A stretch of 64,000 bases of DNA. Source: Thermoanaerobaculia bacterium. GTDB lineage: Bacteria > Acidobacteriota > Thermoanaerobaculia > Multivoradales > J023. Below are positions 50,842-59,458 of this stretch, piece after piece (within the stretch, counting starts at the first letter, position 1; each line of letters begins with the position of its first letter). Where the stretch lies: the NCBI GenBank assembly GCA_030431255.1, contig JAUIJL010000022.1:83583-147582 (forward strand), read 5' to 3'. The notes below the pieces were generated by a model, which saw only the letters and a list, made by a program, of their open reading frames with translations, had not been told where the DNA came from and did no database searches. The translations under genes were made by a program, and so were the position numbers.

Positions 50842-51179
50842 GGAAACAACCGTGGGACGGACTACCGTTGGAAGTGGGGAATGATGGAGCTCGACAGCAG
50901 TGTCGCTCTATTCGTAATTTAACATTGAAGCCGAGGACGAGCCATATGACCCATTCGTGACAGCCTGCGTGGCTCGGCCTGGCGGCCCGGCCTTCGCGGC
51001 CCGGCCTACGCGGCCCGGCCTTCGCGGCCCGGCCTAATTCTTGCTTGTGGATAGTTGGGCGTTCAGAAGACTCGGCTTCGTGGCGACCCGAGATGACCGT
51101 GATCTCGACATCGAGCCCATGAAACCTGTCCGCGAAACCATGTTGGGCATTCAAAGATCGGCTGAAACGGAATCCATCC
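50842..51179. other. Intergenic region between gap and histidine kinase gene
   Basis: This divergent spacer should hold the promoters of the glycolytic operon (minus) and the two-component operon (plus). Its middle is taken up by the GC-rich 14-bp tandem repeat listed separately. I see no convincing promoter boxes. Confidence 0.5.
50983..51038 (+). repeat. 14-bp GC-rich tandem repeat, four units
   Basis: GCGGCCCGGCCTTC is repeated four times, with T/A changes at position 13 and an A in place of the final C of the last unit. It is intergenic and non-coding. Confidence 0.95.
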
Positions 51180-52835
51180 ATGACACTTCGCCTTCGTCTC
51201 TTTCTCGCTTTCGGTACTTTCATCGCCTTCTTTGTGCTCGCACAGTGGTGGCTGGTTCGGACCTTGACCCGGGATCTCGCCCAAGAAACGGACTTCTTGG
51301 CGATGTTTGTCGGTGCCTCGGTGGCACAGGTCCTAACCGTCGACCTCGACTGCGAGGGCTCCGACGACCCGGATTGCGCCCGTACTCTCGACCTGTCCGA
51401 GGTGCTGGGTCCGAATGTGGTCGAGACCACGGCCGTCCAATGGCACGATCTTTCCGATGGCGACCCAGCCCGGGAGGCCGGAGCTCACGTCGAGCAGCGG
51501 GTCCATCCTAAAGGTCCGATTCTCGCCGAGGAACGTCGCGTGGTCCGGGTGATCAGGCATTCCGAAGGCGACGACGAGCAGGTCGAGGGCGATTCCCAGC
51601 AGTGGGTGGAGGAAGTTCGCAAACGCGTGCAGCGCGACCACGAGCACGGAGAGCACGTGGTGCGAATGAGGGTGACCGAGGGACACGGCAACGAGCCGAT
51701 TATCGAGCACATCGGGGGCCCGCACGGAGATCACGACATCAGCTTGCGCGTGGGCCGCAGCTCCGGCTCCAGGGTGCTTTTCGTCGAGCAACCCGATCAG
51801 GTAGCCCAGGTGCCTATCCCCAGCCCCGGCAAGGAGGCGTTGCAGCGTTTTCAAAGCCGTTTATGGCTCGGCAGCGCGGCCCTGACCCTTCTGGGTCTGG
51901 CGCTGGCGGCCCTGTTGTCTCACCGTGTTTCCGCACCACTCCGCCGCTTGGCGGCTGCGGCGTCCGAGCTAGGAGACGGCGCCCTCGGCACCCAAGTGGA
52001 GCACGCCGGTGGGGATCGAGAGATCCGCGGAACCCTTCAAGCCTTCAATCACATGTCGGAACGCTTGGCTCAGCTCGAAACCGAGCGACGGCGCCTGGAA
52101 GCCGTCAAACATATGGGGGAGCTCGGCGACGTCGCTCGGGGGCTCGCCCACACCCTACGCAATCCCTTGAACGCCCTGGGATTGTCCGTCGAGGAGCTGG
52201 CTCGATCCCAGGACAGTGGCGACACCGAGGAGCCGGAAGCCGTGGGACAGGTCTTAGCAGAATCCGCCCGTCGCCAGATTCGACGGATCGATCGAGGGAT
52301 CCGATCCTTCTTGCTGCTGGCCAGCCAAGGGGGCGATTCCGACGAGGTGATCGCGGATCGGGTCGATATCGCGGAGCTGGTGCGGGATGTCGCCCTCGAA
52401 GCCATCCAAGACGTGGCGGGCAGGGTGCATCTCGACCTACATATCGACCCCGACCTCCAGGCCGAGCAAGAGGCCGTCGAGCCGGAGCTGCGGGCGGTGG
52501 TTCAAGCCCTGGTGGTGAACGCCCTGGAAGCCAGCCCCGACGGCGCCACGGTCGACGTCTACCTGGATCGCGCGCAGGGCGACGGGAATCGGCTGATCCT
52601 GCAAGTCGACGATCAGGGCCCGGGATTGTCGCCGGAAATTCGTGATCGACTCTTCACCCCGCATCTTTCCACCAAACCCAACGGCTCGGGCATGGGCCTC
52701 TTCTTGGCCCATCGGATCGCGGGCCACCGCTACGACGGCCGCTTGGAGCTCATCGACCGCGAATCGGGAGGCCTGCGGGCGGAGCTCGAATTCGGTCCCC
52801 GCGGCAACCTCGGCACCGGAGAATCAGGCATATGA
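51180..52835 (+). CDS. Sensor histidine kinase
   Basis: The 551-residue protein has an N-terminal helix (LFLAFGTFIAFFVLAQWWLV), a periplasmic region of about 190 residues rich in His, Asp and Glu (PEGDDEQVEGD, HGEHVVRM, GGPHGDHD), a second helix (LGSAALTLLGLALAALL), HAMP, a HisKA helix with the phosphoacceptor in ARGLAHTLRNPLNALG, and an HATPase domain with N box (ALVVNALEAS) and G boxes (DDQGPGLS, GSGMGLFLAHRI). It phosphorylates the NtrC-type regulator encoded next, with which it overlaps by four bases (ATGA). The His/acid-rich sensor region suggests metal ions as the signal; that is inference. Confidence 0.93.
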   Translation: MTLRLRLFLAFGTFIAFFVLAQWWLVRTLTRDLAQETDFLAMFVGASVAQVLTVDLDCEGSDDPDCARTLDLSEVLGPNVVETTAVQWHDLSDGDPAREAGAHVEQRVHPKGPILAEERRVVRVIRHSEGDDEQVEGDSQQWVEEVRKRVQRDHEHGEHVVRMRVTEGHGNEPIIEHIGGPHGDHDISLRVGRSSGSRVLFVEQPDQVAQVPIPSPGKEALQRFQSRLWLGSAALTLLGLALAALLSHRVSAPLRRLAAAASELGDGALGTQVEHAGGDREIRGTLQAFNHMSERLAQLETERRRLEAVKHMGELGDVARGLAHTLRNPLNALGLSVEELARSQDSGDTEEPEAVGQVLAESARRQIRRIDRGIRSFLLLASQGGDSDEVIADRVDIAELVRDVALEAIQDVAGRVHLDLHIDPDLQAEQEAVEPELRAVVQALVVNALEASPDGATVDVYLDRAQGDGNRLILQVDDQGPGLSPEIRDRLFTPHLSTKPNGSGMGLFLAHRIAGHRYDGRLELIDRESGGLRAELEFGPRGNLGTGESGI

Positions 52836-54229
52836 GCCACGACCTCGCCACCCACCGTTCATCGAAAATCGACGACACCGCAACGGCCGTTCGAATCCTG
52901 GTGGTGGAGGACGATCGTGATCAGCGCCGGCTGGTGGGCGCGATCCTCGAATCCCAGGGTTATCAAGTGTCCACGGCCGCGGAGCTGGAGTCGGCCCGTG
53001 GGGCCCTGGCCTCGGGCGCCGTGGACCTGGTGCTTTCGGATTGGAAGCTGCCGGACGGCAACGGCACCGAGCTCTTGACCCTGATTCGGGAGCAGCACCC
53101 CGAAACCGCCTTCATTATGGTCACCGCCTACGGCACCATCGCGCGGGCCGTGGAGGCGATCCGCCTCGGCGCCGACGACTACCTCGCCAAACCCTTTGAG
53201 CGCCAAGCCTTGCTGCTGTCCCTGGAAAAGGTGCTGAAATCCCGTCGCCTGGAGGACGAAAACCGCCGGTTGACCGAAGCCCTCACGGAACGGGATCGAT
53301 TGGTGGATTTGGTCGGCCGGGCCCCTTGTATGCAGCGCCTTTACCAGCGGGTCGAGAAGCTGGCGGGCACCGAGGCCACGGTGCTCTTGACCGGCGAAAG
53401 CGGCACCGGCAAGGAGCTGGCCGCCAGAGCCTTGCACGCCCTCTCCCGACGGGCCGATCGAGCTTTTGTGGCGGTCAATTGCGCTGCCATTCCAGAAGGT
53501 TTGGTGGAGTCTGAGCTCTTCGGGGTGGAAAAGGGAGCCTTCACGGGAGCGGACCGAGGACGTCCGGGTCGGCTGGAATCCGCGGACGGTGGCACCCTCT
53601 TTTTGGATGAAATCGGCGAGCTACCCCTGCTCATGCAACCCAAGCTCTTGAGAGCGCTGCAAGAAGGTCGTATCACCCGGGTGGGCGACCAGCGCGAGCG
53701 GGAGGTGAACCTGAGAATCATTGCCGCCACCAACCGCGACCTGGCCCAAGAGGTCGAGGAGGGTCGTTTCCGGGAGGATCTCTACTATCGCCTCAACGTC
53801 GTGCCTCTCAACATGCCGCCCCTGCGCGACCGACGAGACGACATCCCCCTGCTGGTGGACCATTTCGCCCGTCGAGCCACCCGCCGGCACGGGGTGTCCG
53901 TGGATCCGTTCTCCGGCGCGGTGATGAAACGATTGCTGGACCATCCATGGCCCGGCAACGTCCGTGAGCTGGGCAACACCGTGGAGCGGTTGGTGTTGCT
54001 GGCGGAAGACGGCCGGGTTTCCGTAGACGACCTGCCGGCGGAGCGGGAGAGCCGACAGGACGGTGGATTCAAAGTGCCGCCGGAAGGTTTGTCCTGGGAG
54101 CAACACGAGAAAGATTGTTTGCGCCAAGCCCTGGAGCACACCGCGGGCAACCGCACTCGAGCCGCCAAGCTCCTGAGCTTGCCCTACAAAGCCTTCCTCT
54201 ACCGGTTAGAGAAATACAGCCTAGCCTAA
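52832..54229 (+). CDS. Sigma-54-dependent NtrC-family response regulator
   Basis: The 465-residue regulator has a receiver domain (residues 20-140: VVEDDRD acidic pair, phosphoacceptor Asp in LVLSDWKLPDG, Thr in MVTAYG, Lys in LAKPF), an AAA+ domain with Walker A GESGTGKE, the sigma-54 contact loop GAFTGA, Walker B (GGTLFLDEIGELPL) and an R-finger region, and a C-terminal Fis-type HTH (AGNRTRAAKLLSLPYKAFLYRLEKY). It is coupled to the histidine kinase. A -24/-12 promoter stands 114 bases past its stop, an obvious target. Confidence 0.96.
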   Translation: MSHDLATHRSSKIDDTATAVRILVVEDDRDQRRLVGAILESQGYQVSTAAELESARGALASGAVDLVLSDWKLPDGNGTELLTLIREQHPETAFIMVTAYGTIARAVEAIRLGADDYLAKPFERQALLLSLEKVLKSRRLEDENRRLTEALTERDRLVDLVGRAPCMQRLYQRVEKLAGTEATVLLTGESGTGKELAARALHALSRRADRAFVAVNCAAIPEGLVESELFGVEKGAFTGADRGRPGRLESADGGTLFLDEIGELPLLMQPKLLRALQEGRITRVGDQREREVNLRIIAATNRDLAQEVEEGRFREDLYYRLNVVPLNMPPLRDRRDDIPLLVDHFARRATRRHGVSVDPFSGAVMKRLLDHPWPGNVRELGNTVERLVLLAEDGRVSVDDLPAERESRQDGGFKVPPEGLSWEQHEKDCLRQALEHTAGNRTRAAKLLSLPYKAFLYRLEKYSLA

Positions 54230-54342
54230 CAGCTGCGCAAAAGGGGAAGGATGTCCCGAAATGGGGAATTGGGTTCGAGCCCGTTGTTGGTTTTTCGCCC
54301 TATGAGCCGGTCCCGAGACAGACGAAGATGGGCGGAAGCGGC

Positions 54343-54358
54343 CGGCACACCCTTTGCT
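54343..54358 (+). promoter_or_regulatory. Sigma-54 (-24/-12) promoter
   Basis: CGGCAC-ACCCT-TTGCT has GG at 54344-54345 and GC at 54356-54357, exactly 12 bases apart as in the consensus GGCAC-N5-TTGC. It lies 139 bases ahead of the secreted-protein ATG at 54497. Two GTCCCGARA words (54253 and 54310) upstream may be activator sites; that is tentative. Confidence 0.75.
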
Positions 54359-54496
54359 CTATAACCTGATGAACGGGCAATTCCTGTTTCTTTCGAGGTC
54401 ACGAGCCGTGACGACGGCGAAGGATCGCAACGACCCGAAATCAAACGACGAACCCACATCAGACAGCTCATTCCGACAACTCGTTAGGAGACTTCC

Positions 54497-55189
54497 ATGA
54501 AAGCTCAGCTCATTTCCGCCGTGACCGCCATCGCCATGCTTTGCGCCTTGACCGCCCAGATCGAGGCCGACGAGCCCGTGGTGGTGAAAAAAGAAAAGGT
54601 CAAGGTCATCGTGGCCGGCGACGACTCCGAGCCCCAAGTCGTGCAATTGAACGGCGACGATCTAGAAATCGGTGAGAGTCGCCAAATCTTCACGGACGAC
54701 GGCAAAGAAATCGTCGTTTCCCGCTCCGAAGAGGGCCTCGAGGTCTCCGTCGATGGCGAAACCATCGACATCGGCGCGCTGCACGGTGCCCATGGGCACG
54801 ACGGCAACATCCAAGTGCACCACAAGGTCATCGAGCATCTGGCCGATGGCGACGCCAAAGCCATGGTCTTTGTCGGCAAAGGCGGGCATGAGGTCGACAT
54901 CGAGCAGATCGTCGCCGATCACGGCGGCAAAGCCCATCGGGTCTTCATCTCCAAGGACGGAGAGACCGTCGATCTCGAAGGCATCGACTCCTTGAAATGG
55001 ACGGGTCATCCCCGGGTGCAAATCCTCGGCGCGGGCCTCGGCGAGCACCTCGAAGAGTCCGGCGCCTTCGACAACCTGTCCGACGAGCAGCGCCAGAAAA
55101 TTCTCGATGCCATCGACTCCTACCACGAGTCCGTTCATGTCGACACCCGGGTGATGGTCCTCGACACCGACGATTCCGACGTCCACTAG
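54497..55189 (+). CDS. Secreted acidic protein, probable sigma-54-regulated target
   Basis: The ATG at 54497 has an AGGAG site. The 230-residue product has a signal peptide ending near QIEADEP. The body is beta-rich and acidic with many His (LHGAHGHDGNIQVHH, EHLADGDAK, GGHEVDIEQIVADHGGKAH), and the end is helical (FDNLSDEQRQKILDAIDSY). I do not know the family. His- and Asp-rich composition resembles that of the upstream kinase sensor domain, suggesting a periplasmic metal-binding or envelope-stress role; that is inference from composition only. Confidence 0.8.
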   Translation: MKAQLISAVTAIAMLCALTAQIEADEPVVVKKEKVKVIVAGDDSEPQVVQLNGDDLEIGESRQIFTDDGKEIVVSRSEEGLEVSVDGETIDIGALHGAHGHDGNIQVHHKVIEHLADGDAKAMVFVGKGGHEVDIEQIVADHGGKAHRVFISKDGETVDLEGIDSLKWTGHPRVQILGAGLGEHLEESGAFDNLSDEQRQKILDAIDSYHESVHVDTRVMVLDTDDSDVH

Positions 55190-55366
55190 GTCTCGCCCAG
55201 AAGACCTCGCACCAAGGCGTTCCCATCCCGTGAACGCCTTTAGTCATAGGAGTTTGCATGGCTCGACCCAGTGGTGTAAGCTATCGGGCCGAGACTCCGA
55301 AAAACGAACCTCATAGGCATCCGCTCATAAGCAGCGTGCCAACCGAGATCCACGGGAGATCCAGAC

Positions 55367-55915
55367 ATGATCCCACGGTGCAAGATTCCTCAACAGCCGG
55401 CCCAGATCCTCCGGGTCTTTGCCCTGGTCGTGGCTTTGGTCATGATCGCGGGTTCCGCGAGCGCCGCGCTGTTCACCGTCACCATGACCAACGGCACCAG
55501 CTTCGAGACTCGCTACCGCCCACTTCAAGCGGATTGGGACGAGAACCAAGTCATGGTCATGACCGACAAAGGCAATTGGATCGCTCTGCCGAAGAACGAA
55601 ATCGCCGACGTGGAATCGCGCGCCGAGGTCTCCGGTTACGGCTACCAGCTCAACACCACGACCGTATTCTTGGGTTGGAGCCCGAACGATGTCGCCGATG
55701 ACGGGGACGAAGGGGACGACGAGGACGGCGAAGGAGGCGAGGGCGGCACCAAACCGCCGGGCGCCGGTGGCGACCAAGAGGAGCCGCCGATTGAATACGG
55801 AGACGAGGAAGAAGATTCCGGCGTGACCTTCGAGCAATTCCTCGACGTACCAGACGAAGGTGAGGCTCTCGGCGGTGGCATCAGCCTGGATTCCGGCATC
55901 GACAACGACAACTGA
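55367..55915 (+). CDS. Secreted acidic protein of unknown function
   Basis: The 182-residue protein has a signal peptide (ILRVFALVVALVMIAGSASAA) and a short beta domain (LFTVTMTNGTSFETRYRPLQADWDENQVMVMTDKGNWIALPKNEI) resembling small TonB-dependent or lipoprotein-associated beta folds. Then comes a very acidic linker (DDGDEGDDEDGEGGEGG) and an acidic tail. The start has a GGGAG site. It lies 177 bases after the previous secreted protein and before a terminator, so the two may share a transcript or have separate promoters. Confidence 0.75.
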   Translation: MIPRCKIPQQPAQILRVFALVVALVMIAGSASAALFTVTMTNGTSFETRYRPLQADWDENQVMVMTDKGNWIALPKNEIADVESRAEVSGYGYQLNTTTVFLGWSPNDVADDGDEGDDEDGEGGEGGTKPPGAGGDQEEPPIEYGDEEEDSGVTFEQFLDVPDEGEALGGGISLDSGIDNDN

Positions 55916-55949
55916 ATCCGTGATTCCGCTTTCGTAGCCTCGGCTCGGC

Positions 55950-55976
55950 AAAGCCGCTCCCAACGGGGGCGGCTTT
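55950..55976 (+). terminator. Rho-independent terminator
   Basis: AAAGCCGCTCCC-AAC-GGGGGCGGCTTT forms a 12-bp stem with one wobble and ends in TTT, 34 bases after the acidic protein's stop. Confidence 0.8.
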
Positions 55977-56078
55977 CTCACGTTGGCCTCTTTTAATACG
56001 TGCAGATCTCAGTCCGTGCAGTTCGTAAGGACCGCAGCCGTCCCGCGTGTCTCTGTTCAACCCAAGAGCGTGTAATCC

Positions 56079-56855
56079 ATGACGATGCAGCTACTTCGCC
56101 TCGGGCCCGAGGGTTTTTATGCCCTCCGCGACGACAGCGGCAAGGTGCGGTATCTGCACTCCGACCCGTTCGTAGATCCACCGGGCAGCTGGGAGCTGGG
56201 CAGGGTGGTGGTCGACGCCGAGCAGGTCCCTCTGCTCGTGCCCGTGCACCCGGGAAAGATCGTCGGAATCGGGAGGAACTACGTAAACCACGCCAAAGAG
56301 CTGGACAATCCCATTCCCGAGGAGCCTTTGGTATTCCTCAAAGCCCAGTCGTCGGTCATCGGCCCCTCTGCTCCCGTAATTCTGCCGCCCGAGAGCGCAC
56401 GGGTCGATTTCGAAGGGGAGATCGCCGTCATCTTGAAGCAGGAGCTTTATCGGGCAGATCGAGAGCAGGCTGAGCGGGCCGTTCTCGGGGTGACCGCGGC
56501 CTGCGATGTCACCGCCCGGGATTTGCAGCGCAAAGACGCCACCTTCGCCCGGGCAAAATCCTTCGACACCTTCTGCCCCCTCGGGCCGAGCATTTTGCTC
56601 AACCCACCCCTGGATGAGCTCCGCCTGACCACCCGAATCAACGGCGAGATCCGCCAACAAGGCAACAGCCGAGACATGATCTTCGACATTCCCGCGCTGA
56701 TCAGCTACGTCTCCAACATCATGTCCCTGCTGCCGGGCGATGTCATCCTCACGGGCACCCCCGAGGGGGTCGGACCGTTGAGGGCTGGGGACACGATCGA
56801 GGTGCAGGTGCAAGATCTCACGCCCTTGAGCAATCCCGTCGAGCAGCAGTCGTGA
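56079..56855 (+). CDS. Fumarylacetoacetate hydrolase-family protein
   Basis: The 258-residue protein has the FAH fold signatures: GIGRNYVNHAKEL, the metal-binding DFEGEIAVIL, ARDLQRKDATFARAKSFDTFCPLGP and GDVILTGTPEGVGP. Such enzymes cleave or tautomerise C-C bonds in 2-oxo acid intermediates (acylpyruvate hydrolase, oxaloacetate tautomerase/decarboxylase). The length fits the single-domain class. Its stop overlaps the next gene by four bases (GTGA). Confidence 0.92.
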   Translation: MTMQLLRLGPEGFYALRDDSGKVRYLHSDPFVDPPGSWELGRVVVDAEQVPLLVPVHPGKIVGIGRNYVNHAKELDNPIPEEPLVFLKAQSSVIGPSAPVILPPESARVDFEGEIAVILKQELYRADREQAERAVLGVTAACDVTARDLQRKDATFARAKSFDTFCPLGPSILLNPPLDELRLTTRINGEIRQQGNSRDMIFDIPALISYVSNIMSLLPGDVILTGTPEGVGPLRAGDTIEVQVQDLTPLSNPVEQQS

Positions 56856-57139
56856 CGTCTCAGATGAGCAAGACCGCCCGGTGGCGTCTGGCGATGATGA
56901 TTCTCGGACTGGCAGCGTGGGCGTTCTGTCGTTTCTATTTTCAGTACCCTTGGCAGCTCGCGCTGCTGACCGCATTCGCTTTGATTGCTTTGGCCTATTC
57001 CGCCCGCCGTACCTACTATGAGCAGCGTCGCCTCTACAGGGCCGAGCCCTCGTGGGAATTCGGCGAGGAGGACGAGGAATCTTCCACTTCGCCAGAGTCA
57101 GCCGAGACCGACGATTCGCCTTCCGAAACGAGCCCTTGA
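56852..57139 (+). CDS. Small membrane protein with acidic Ser-rich tail
   Basis: The GTG at 56852 overlaps the FAH stop. The 95-residue product has two membrane helices (MMILGLAAWAFCRFYF and LALLTAFALIALAYSA), then a basic turn (RRTYYEQRRLYR) and a tail rich in Glu, Ser, Thr and Asp. The family is unknown to me. Its final 106 bases overlap a gene on the opposite strand. Confidence 0.65.
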   Translation: MTSQMSKTARWRLAMMILGLAAWAFCRFYFQYPWQLALLTAFALIALAYSARRTYYEQRRLYRAEPSWEFGEEDEESSTSPESAETDDSPSETSP

Positions 57140-57330
57140 TCCCTAGAATTTGCCGTTCGAGCCGCCGACCATGGGAAGATGACCACTACGGCTAGGAGCA
57201 AGAGGTGGACCGCCCCCCCGCCCACCCAGCCGATCAAGAGCAGCAGGAGCCATAACGACAACCCTGTCGCAGCCGTCCACAGACGTTTTTCCACGGTCTT
57301 AGTTTTTTCCGTCGACACCTCTACCGCCAT
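57034..57330 (-). CDS. Lmo0937/DUF5670-like small membrane protein with extended tail
   Basis: Residues 15-55 (RLWTAATGLSLWLLLLLIGWVGGGAVHLLLLAVVVI) match the pattern of the tiny Lmo0937-like membrane proteins (LWT-x-LWLLG-x-GG-x-IHLLL). Those proteins stop soon after, but this one continues for about 40 Ser/Glu-rich residues that are antisense to the tail of the 56852 gene. Either the normal stop has been lost or the tail is real. Confidence 0.6.
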   Translation of the reverse strand: MAVEVSTEKTKTVEKRLWTAATGLSLWLLLLLIGWVGGGAVHLLLLAVVVIFPWSAARTANSRDQGLVSEGESSVSADSGEVEDSSSSSPNSHEGSAL

Positions 57331-57429
57331 CGCTCAGCTCGATCCTTTTTCCCAACCCGTTCCAGCAGTCACCGCGATTCTTGTGGTCCGAGACTACCAC
57401 CCAACTTGTTTTCTAGAGCCTGCCAACCC

Positions 57430-57933
57430 ATGCCCGACGACACCCAGCATTCTCCCTCTTCGCCGCTAACGGGCCCGCTCTCGTTCGCCGTCCTGCTCAC
57501 CCTTATGCTCGTCACCCTGTCCGGTTGCTTCGGACCCGGAGATTCGGGCTCCGGCGACCCTTCGGAAACCGTCGACGTGCCGCCGGCTCTTGAGATCCCA
57601 ACGGAAAACGACGAGGTCGCGGCCCCGCGAGCGGTCGAAGAGGTGGCTGGACTAATGCCGTCTAATTTTCCCGAGGACCTACCCCTGCACAGGCCCTCGA
57701 GCTTGGTGAATTTCGGGGATGACGACAAGGGGGCTTGGGTCGAGCTTTTGAGCGACGACCCGCCGATTCACGTGGAGCAGACGCTCACCAATCGCTTGCG
57801 CGCCGGCGGCTGGTCCATGAATCCGATGGGTAGCGCGAAGAATCGCACCTTCGAGCTTCGCCGCAGCGGCCACGTCGCCAAGCTGATCATCCGTGAGAGC
57901 GGCCCGGGCACCCTCTTCCGCTACGAATATTGA
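57430..57933 (+). CDS. Lipoprotein of unknown function
   Basis: From the ATG at 57430 (167 residues) a signal peptide leads to the lipobox LVTLSGC, so the mature protein should be lipid-anchored. A Pro/Glu-rich linker is followed by a globular part of about 85 residues (MPSNFPEDLPLHRPSSLVNF, VEQTLTNRLRAGGWSMNPMG) with an alpha/beta look, similar to small envelope domains that occur in such lipoproteins. No partner is evident. It converges on the XPB-like helicase gene. Confidence 0.8.
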   Translation: MPDDTQHSPSSPLTGPLSFAVLLTLMLVTLSGCFGPGDSGSGDPSETVDVPPALEIPTENDEVAAPRAVEEVAGLMPSNFPEDLPLHRPSSLVNFGDDDKGAWVELLSDDPPIHVEQTLTNRLRAGGWSMNPMGSAKNRTFELRRSGHVAKLIIRESGPGTLFRYEY

Positions 57934-57957
57934 CCCACCAAGATCCGGCGAGCGTCC

Positions 57958-59328
57958 TCAACGCTGATACGCACCGTGTTGGCGGCGTCGCTCCGAAACG
58001 TATTCCTCGGCGGTATTCTCCGCCACCAGCTCGTAGAGCACGGCCTGCTTGTCCTTGGCGCGTCGGAGGATTCGACCCAAGCGCTGAACGTGCTCCCGGA
58101 CGCTACCGCTTCCGGACAACACCACACCCACATTGGCCGCGGGCACATCCACCCCTTCGTTCAAAACCCGTGAGGTGACCAAGAACGGCAGCCTGCCTAC
58201 GTTGAAGCTCGACAGAATCTCGTGCCGTTCTTTGACCTTGGTTTGATGGGTGATCGAAGGAATCAAAAAGCTGCGGGAGATTTTGTAGACCGTGGCGTTG
58301 TCGCTAGTGAAGATCAACACCCGATCCATGCGGTGCCTGTGCAAGAGATCTTGCAAGGCCCTCAGCTTGGCCCCCGAAGCCTGGGCGATCGCCTTTTGGG
58401 CTCGATAGGCCAGAAACGCTCGGCGTCCTCGCTCACTGCGGGAGGTCGCCTGCAAGAAGCGCTGCCAGCCCGCCGGCGAGCCGAGCCGGATGCCCTCTTC
58501 GTAAACGAATTGACGGTAGATCTCCCGTTGCTCCGCGTATTCTTCCTGCTCTTGCTCCGAGAGACGAACTTGCAGGCGCACCGTCTCGTATTCCGAGAGA
58601 AATTCTCCCGCCAGCTCGCCGATCTCGCGACGATAGACAAACGGCCCGATCAACCGCTCTAGACGGGTCTCGCCTCCGTCTTCCCGCTCCGGAGTGGCGG
58701 TCAGGCCGAGGCGGAAGGGCGCCAGCGACAGCTCGGCGGCCAGGGAATAAGTGGGCCCCGGCAGATGGTGGCATTCGTCGAAGACCAAGAGGGCGAATCG
58801 ATTGCCGAGTCGCTCCATGTGGATGTAGGCGGAGTCGTACGTGGTGACGGTGAGATCTCGGACCTCATAGTGGCCACCGCCCACCAAGCCGATCTCCCGA
58901 TCGAAGGCGGATTTCAACACCGCGTACCATTGATGCATCAAGTCCAGGGTCGGTGTCACCACCAGGGCCGCCCGACGCAATCGCTCGAAAATCATCTGCG
59001 CGACAAAGGTCTTTCCCGCCCCCGTCGGCAGCACCACCACGCCGCGGCGACGAATCATCCAGGCGGCCACCGCTTCGGCTTGGTAGGGGAAGGGGTCGCG
59101 GATTTCCCGGCTTTTCAAATCCAGCTCATCAAAGCCACCGGCCCGATTGTCGACCTCGACGTCGGACCGATGCAGGAAGGTCAGGACCTCCCGATACCGA
59201 TAGGCCTGGGCTCGCAGGCGACCGACTCGACTGTCGTAAATGCAGCCCAAACGCTGGAGACCCTCGCGAATCTCATCGTCGGCGTTGTGGATCAGCAGGG
59301 TCCCTTGGTCGAATTCCAGCCGGAGCAT
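57958..59328 (-). CDS. XPB-like superfamily 2 helicase
   Basis: The 456-residue protein has SF2 motifs: LPTGAGKTFVAQM (I), VTPTLDLMHQWY (Ia), FDECHHLP (II, DECH box), LGLTATPEREDGG (III with the XPB RED triplet) and later LVTSRVLNEGVDVP and RLGRILRR (V, VI). The N-terminal 80 residues resemble the damage-recognition domain of archaeal and bacterial XPB. The nuclease partner (Bax1/DUF790) found next to many bacterial XPB genes is not seen here. Likely role: DNA repair or transcription-linked DNA opening. Confidence 0.85.
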   Translation of the reverse strand: MLRLEFDQGTLLIHNADDEIREGLQRLGCIYDSRVGRLRAQAYRYREVLTFLHRSDVEVDNRAGGFDELDLKSREIRDPFPYQAEAVAAWMIRRRGVVVLPTGAGKTFVAQMIFERLRRAALVVTPTLDLMHQWYAVLKSAFDREIGLVGGGHYEVRDLTVTTYDSAYIHMERLGNRFALLVFDECHHLPGPTYSLAAELSLAPFRLGLTATPEREDGGETRLERLIGPFVYRREIGELAGEFLSEYETVRLQVRLSEQEQEEYAEQREIYRQFVYEEGIRLGSPAGWQRFLQATSRSERGRRAFLAYRAQKAIAQASGAKLRALQDLLHRHRMDRVLIFTSDNATVYKISRSFLIPSITHQTKVKERHEILSSFNVGRLPFLVTSRVLNEGVDVPAANVGVVLSGSGSVREHVQRLGRILRRAKDKQAVLYELVAENTAEEYVSERRRQHGAYQR

Positions 59329-59458
59329 AGCTTATCTTAATGGCTGCGGGCCGCCGACGCCGAGCCGCGATTTCCGTCGGCCTTGGTAGACGGCGTTCCT
59401 CAGCAGCTCTTCCGATATATTGGCGTGCCAGGATACGACGATCATTAGGAGCTCATCC

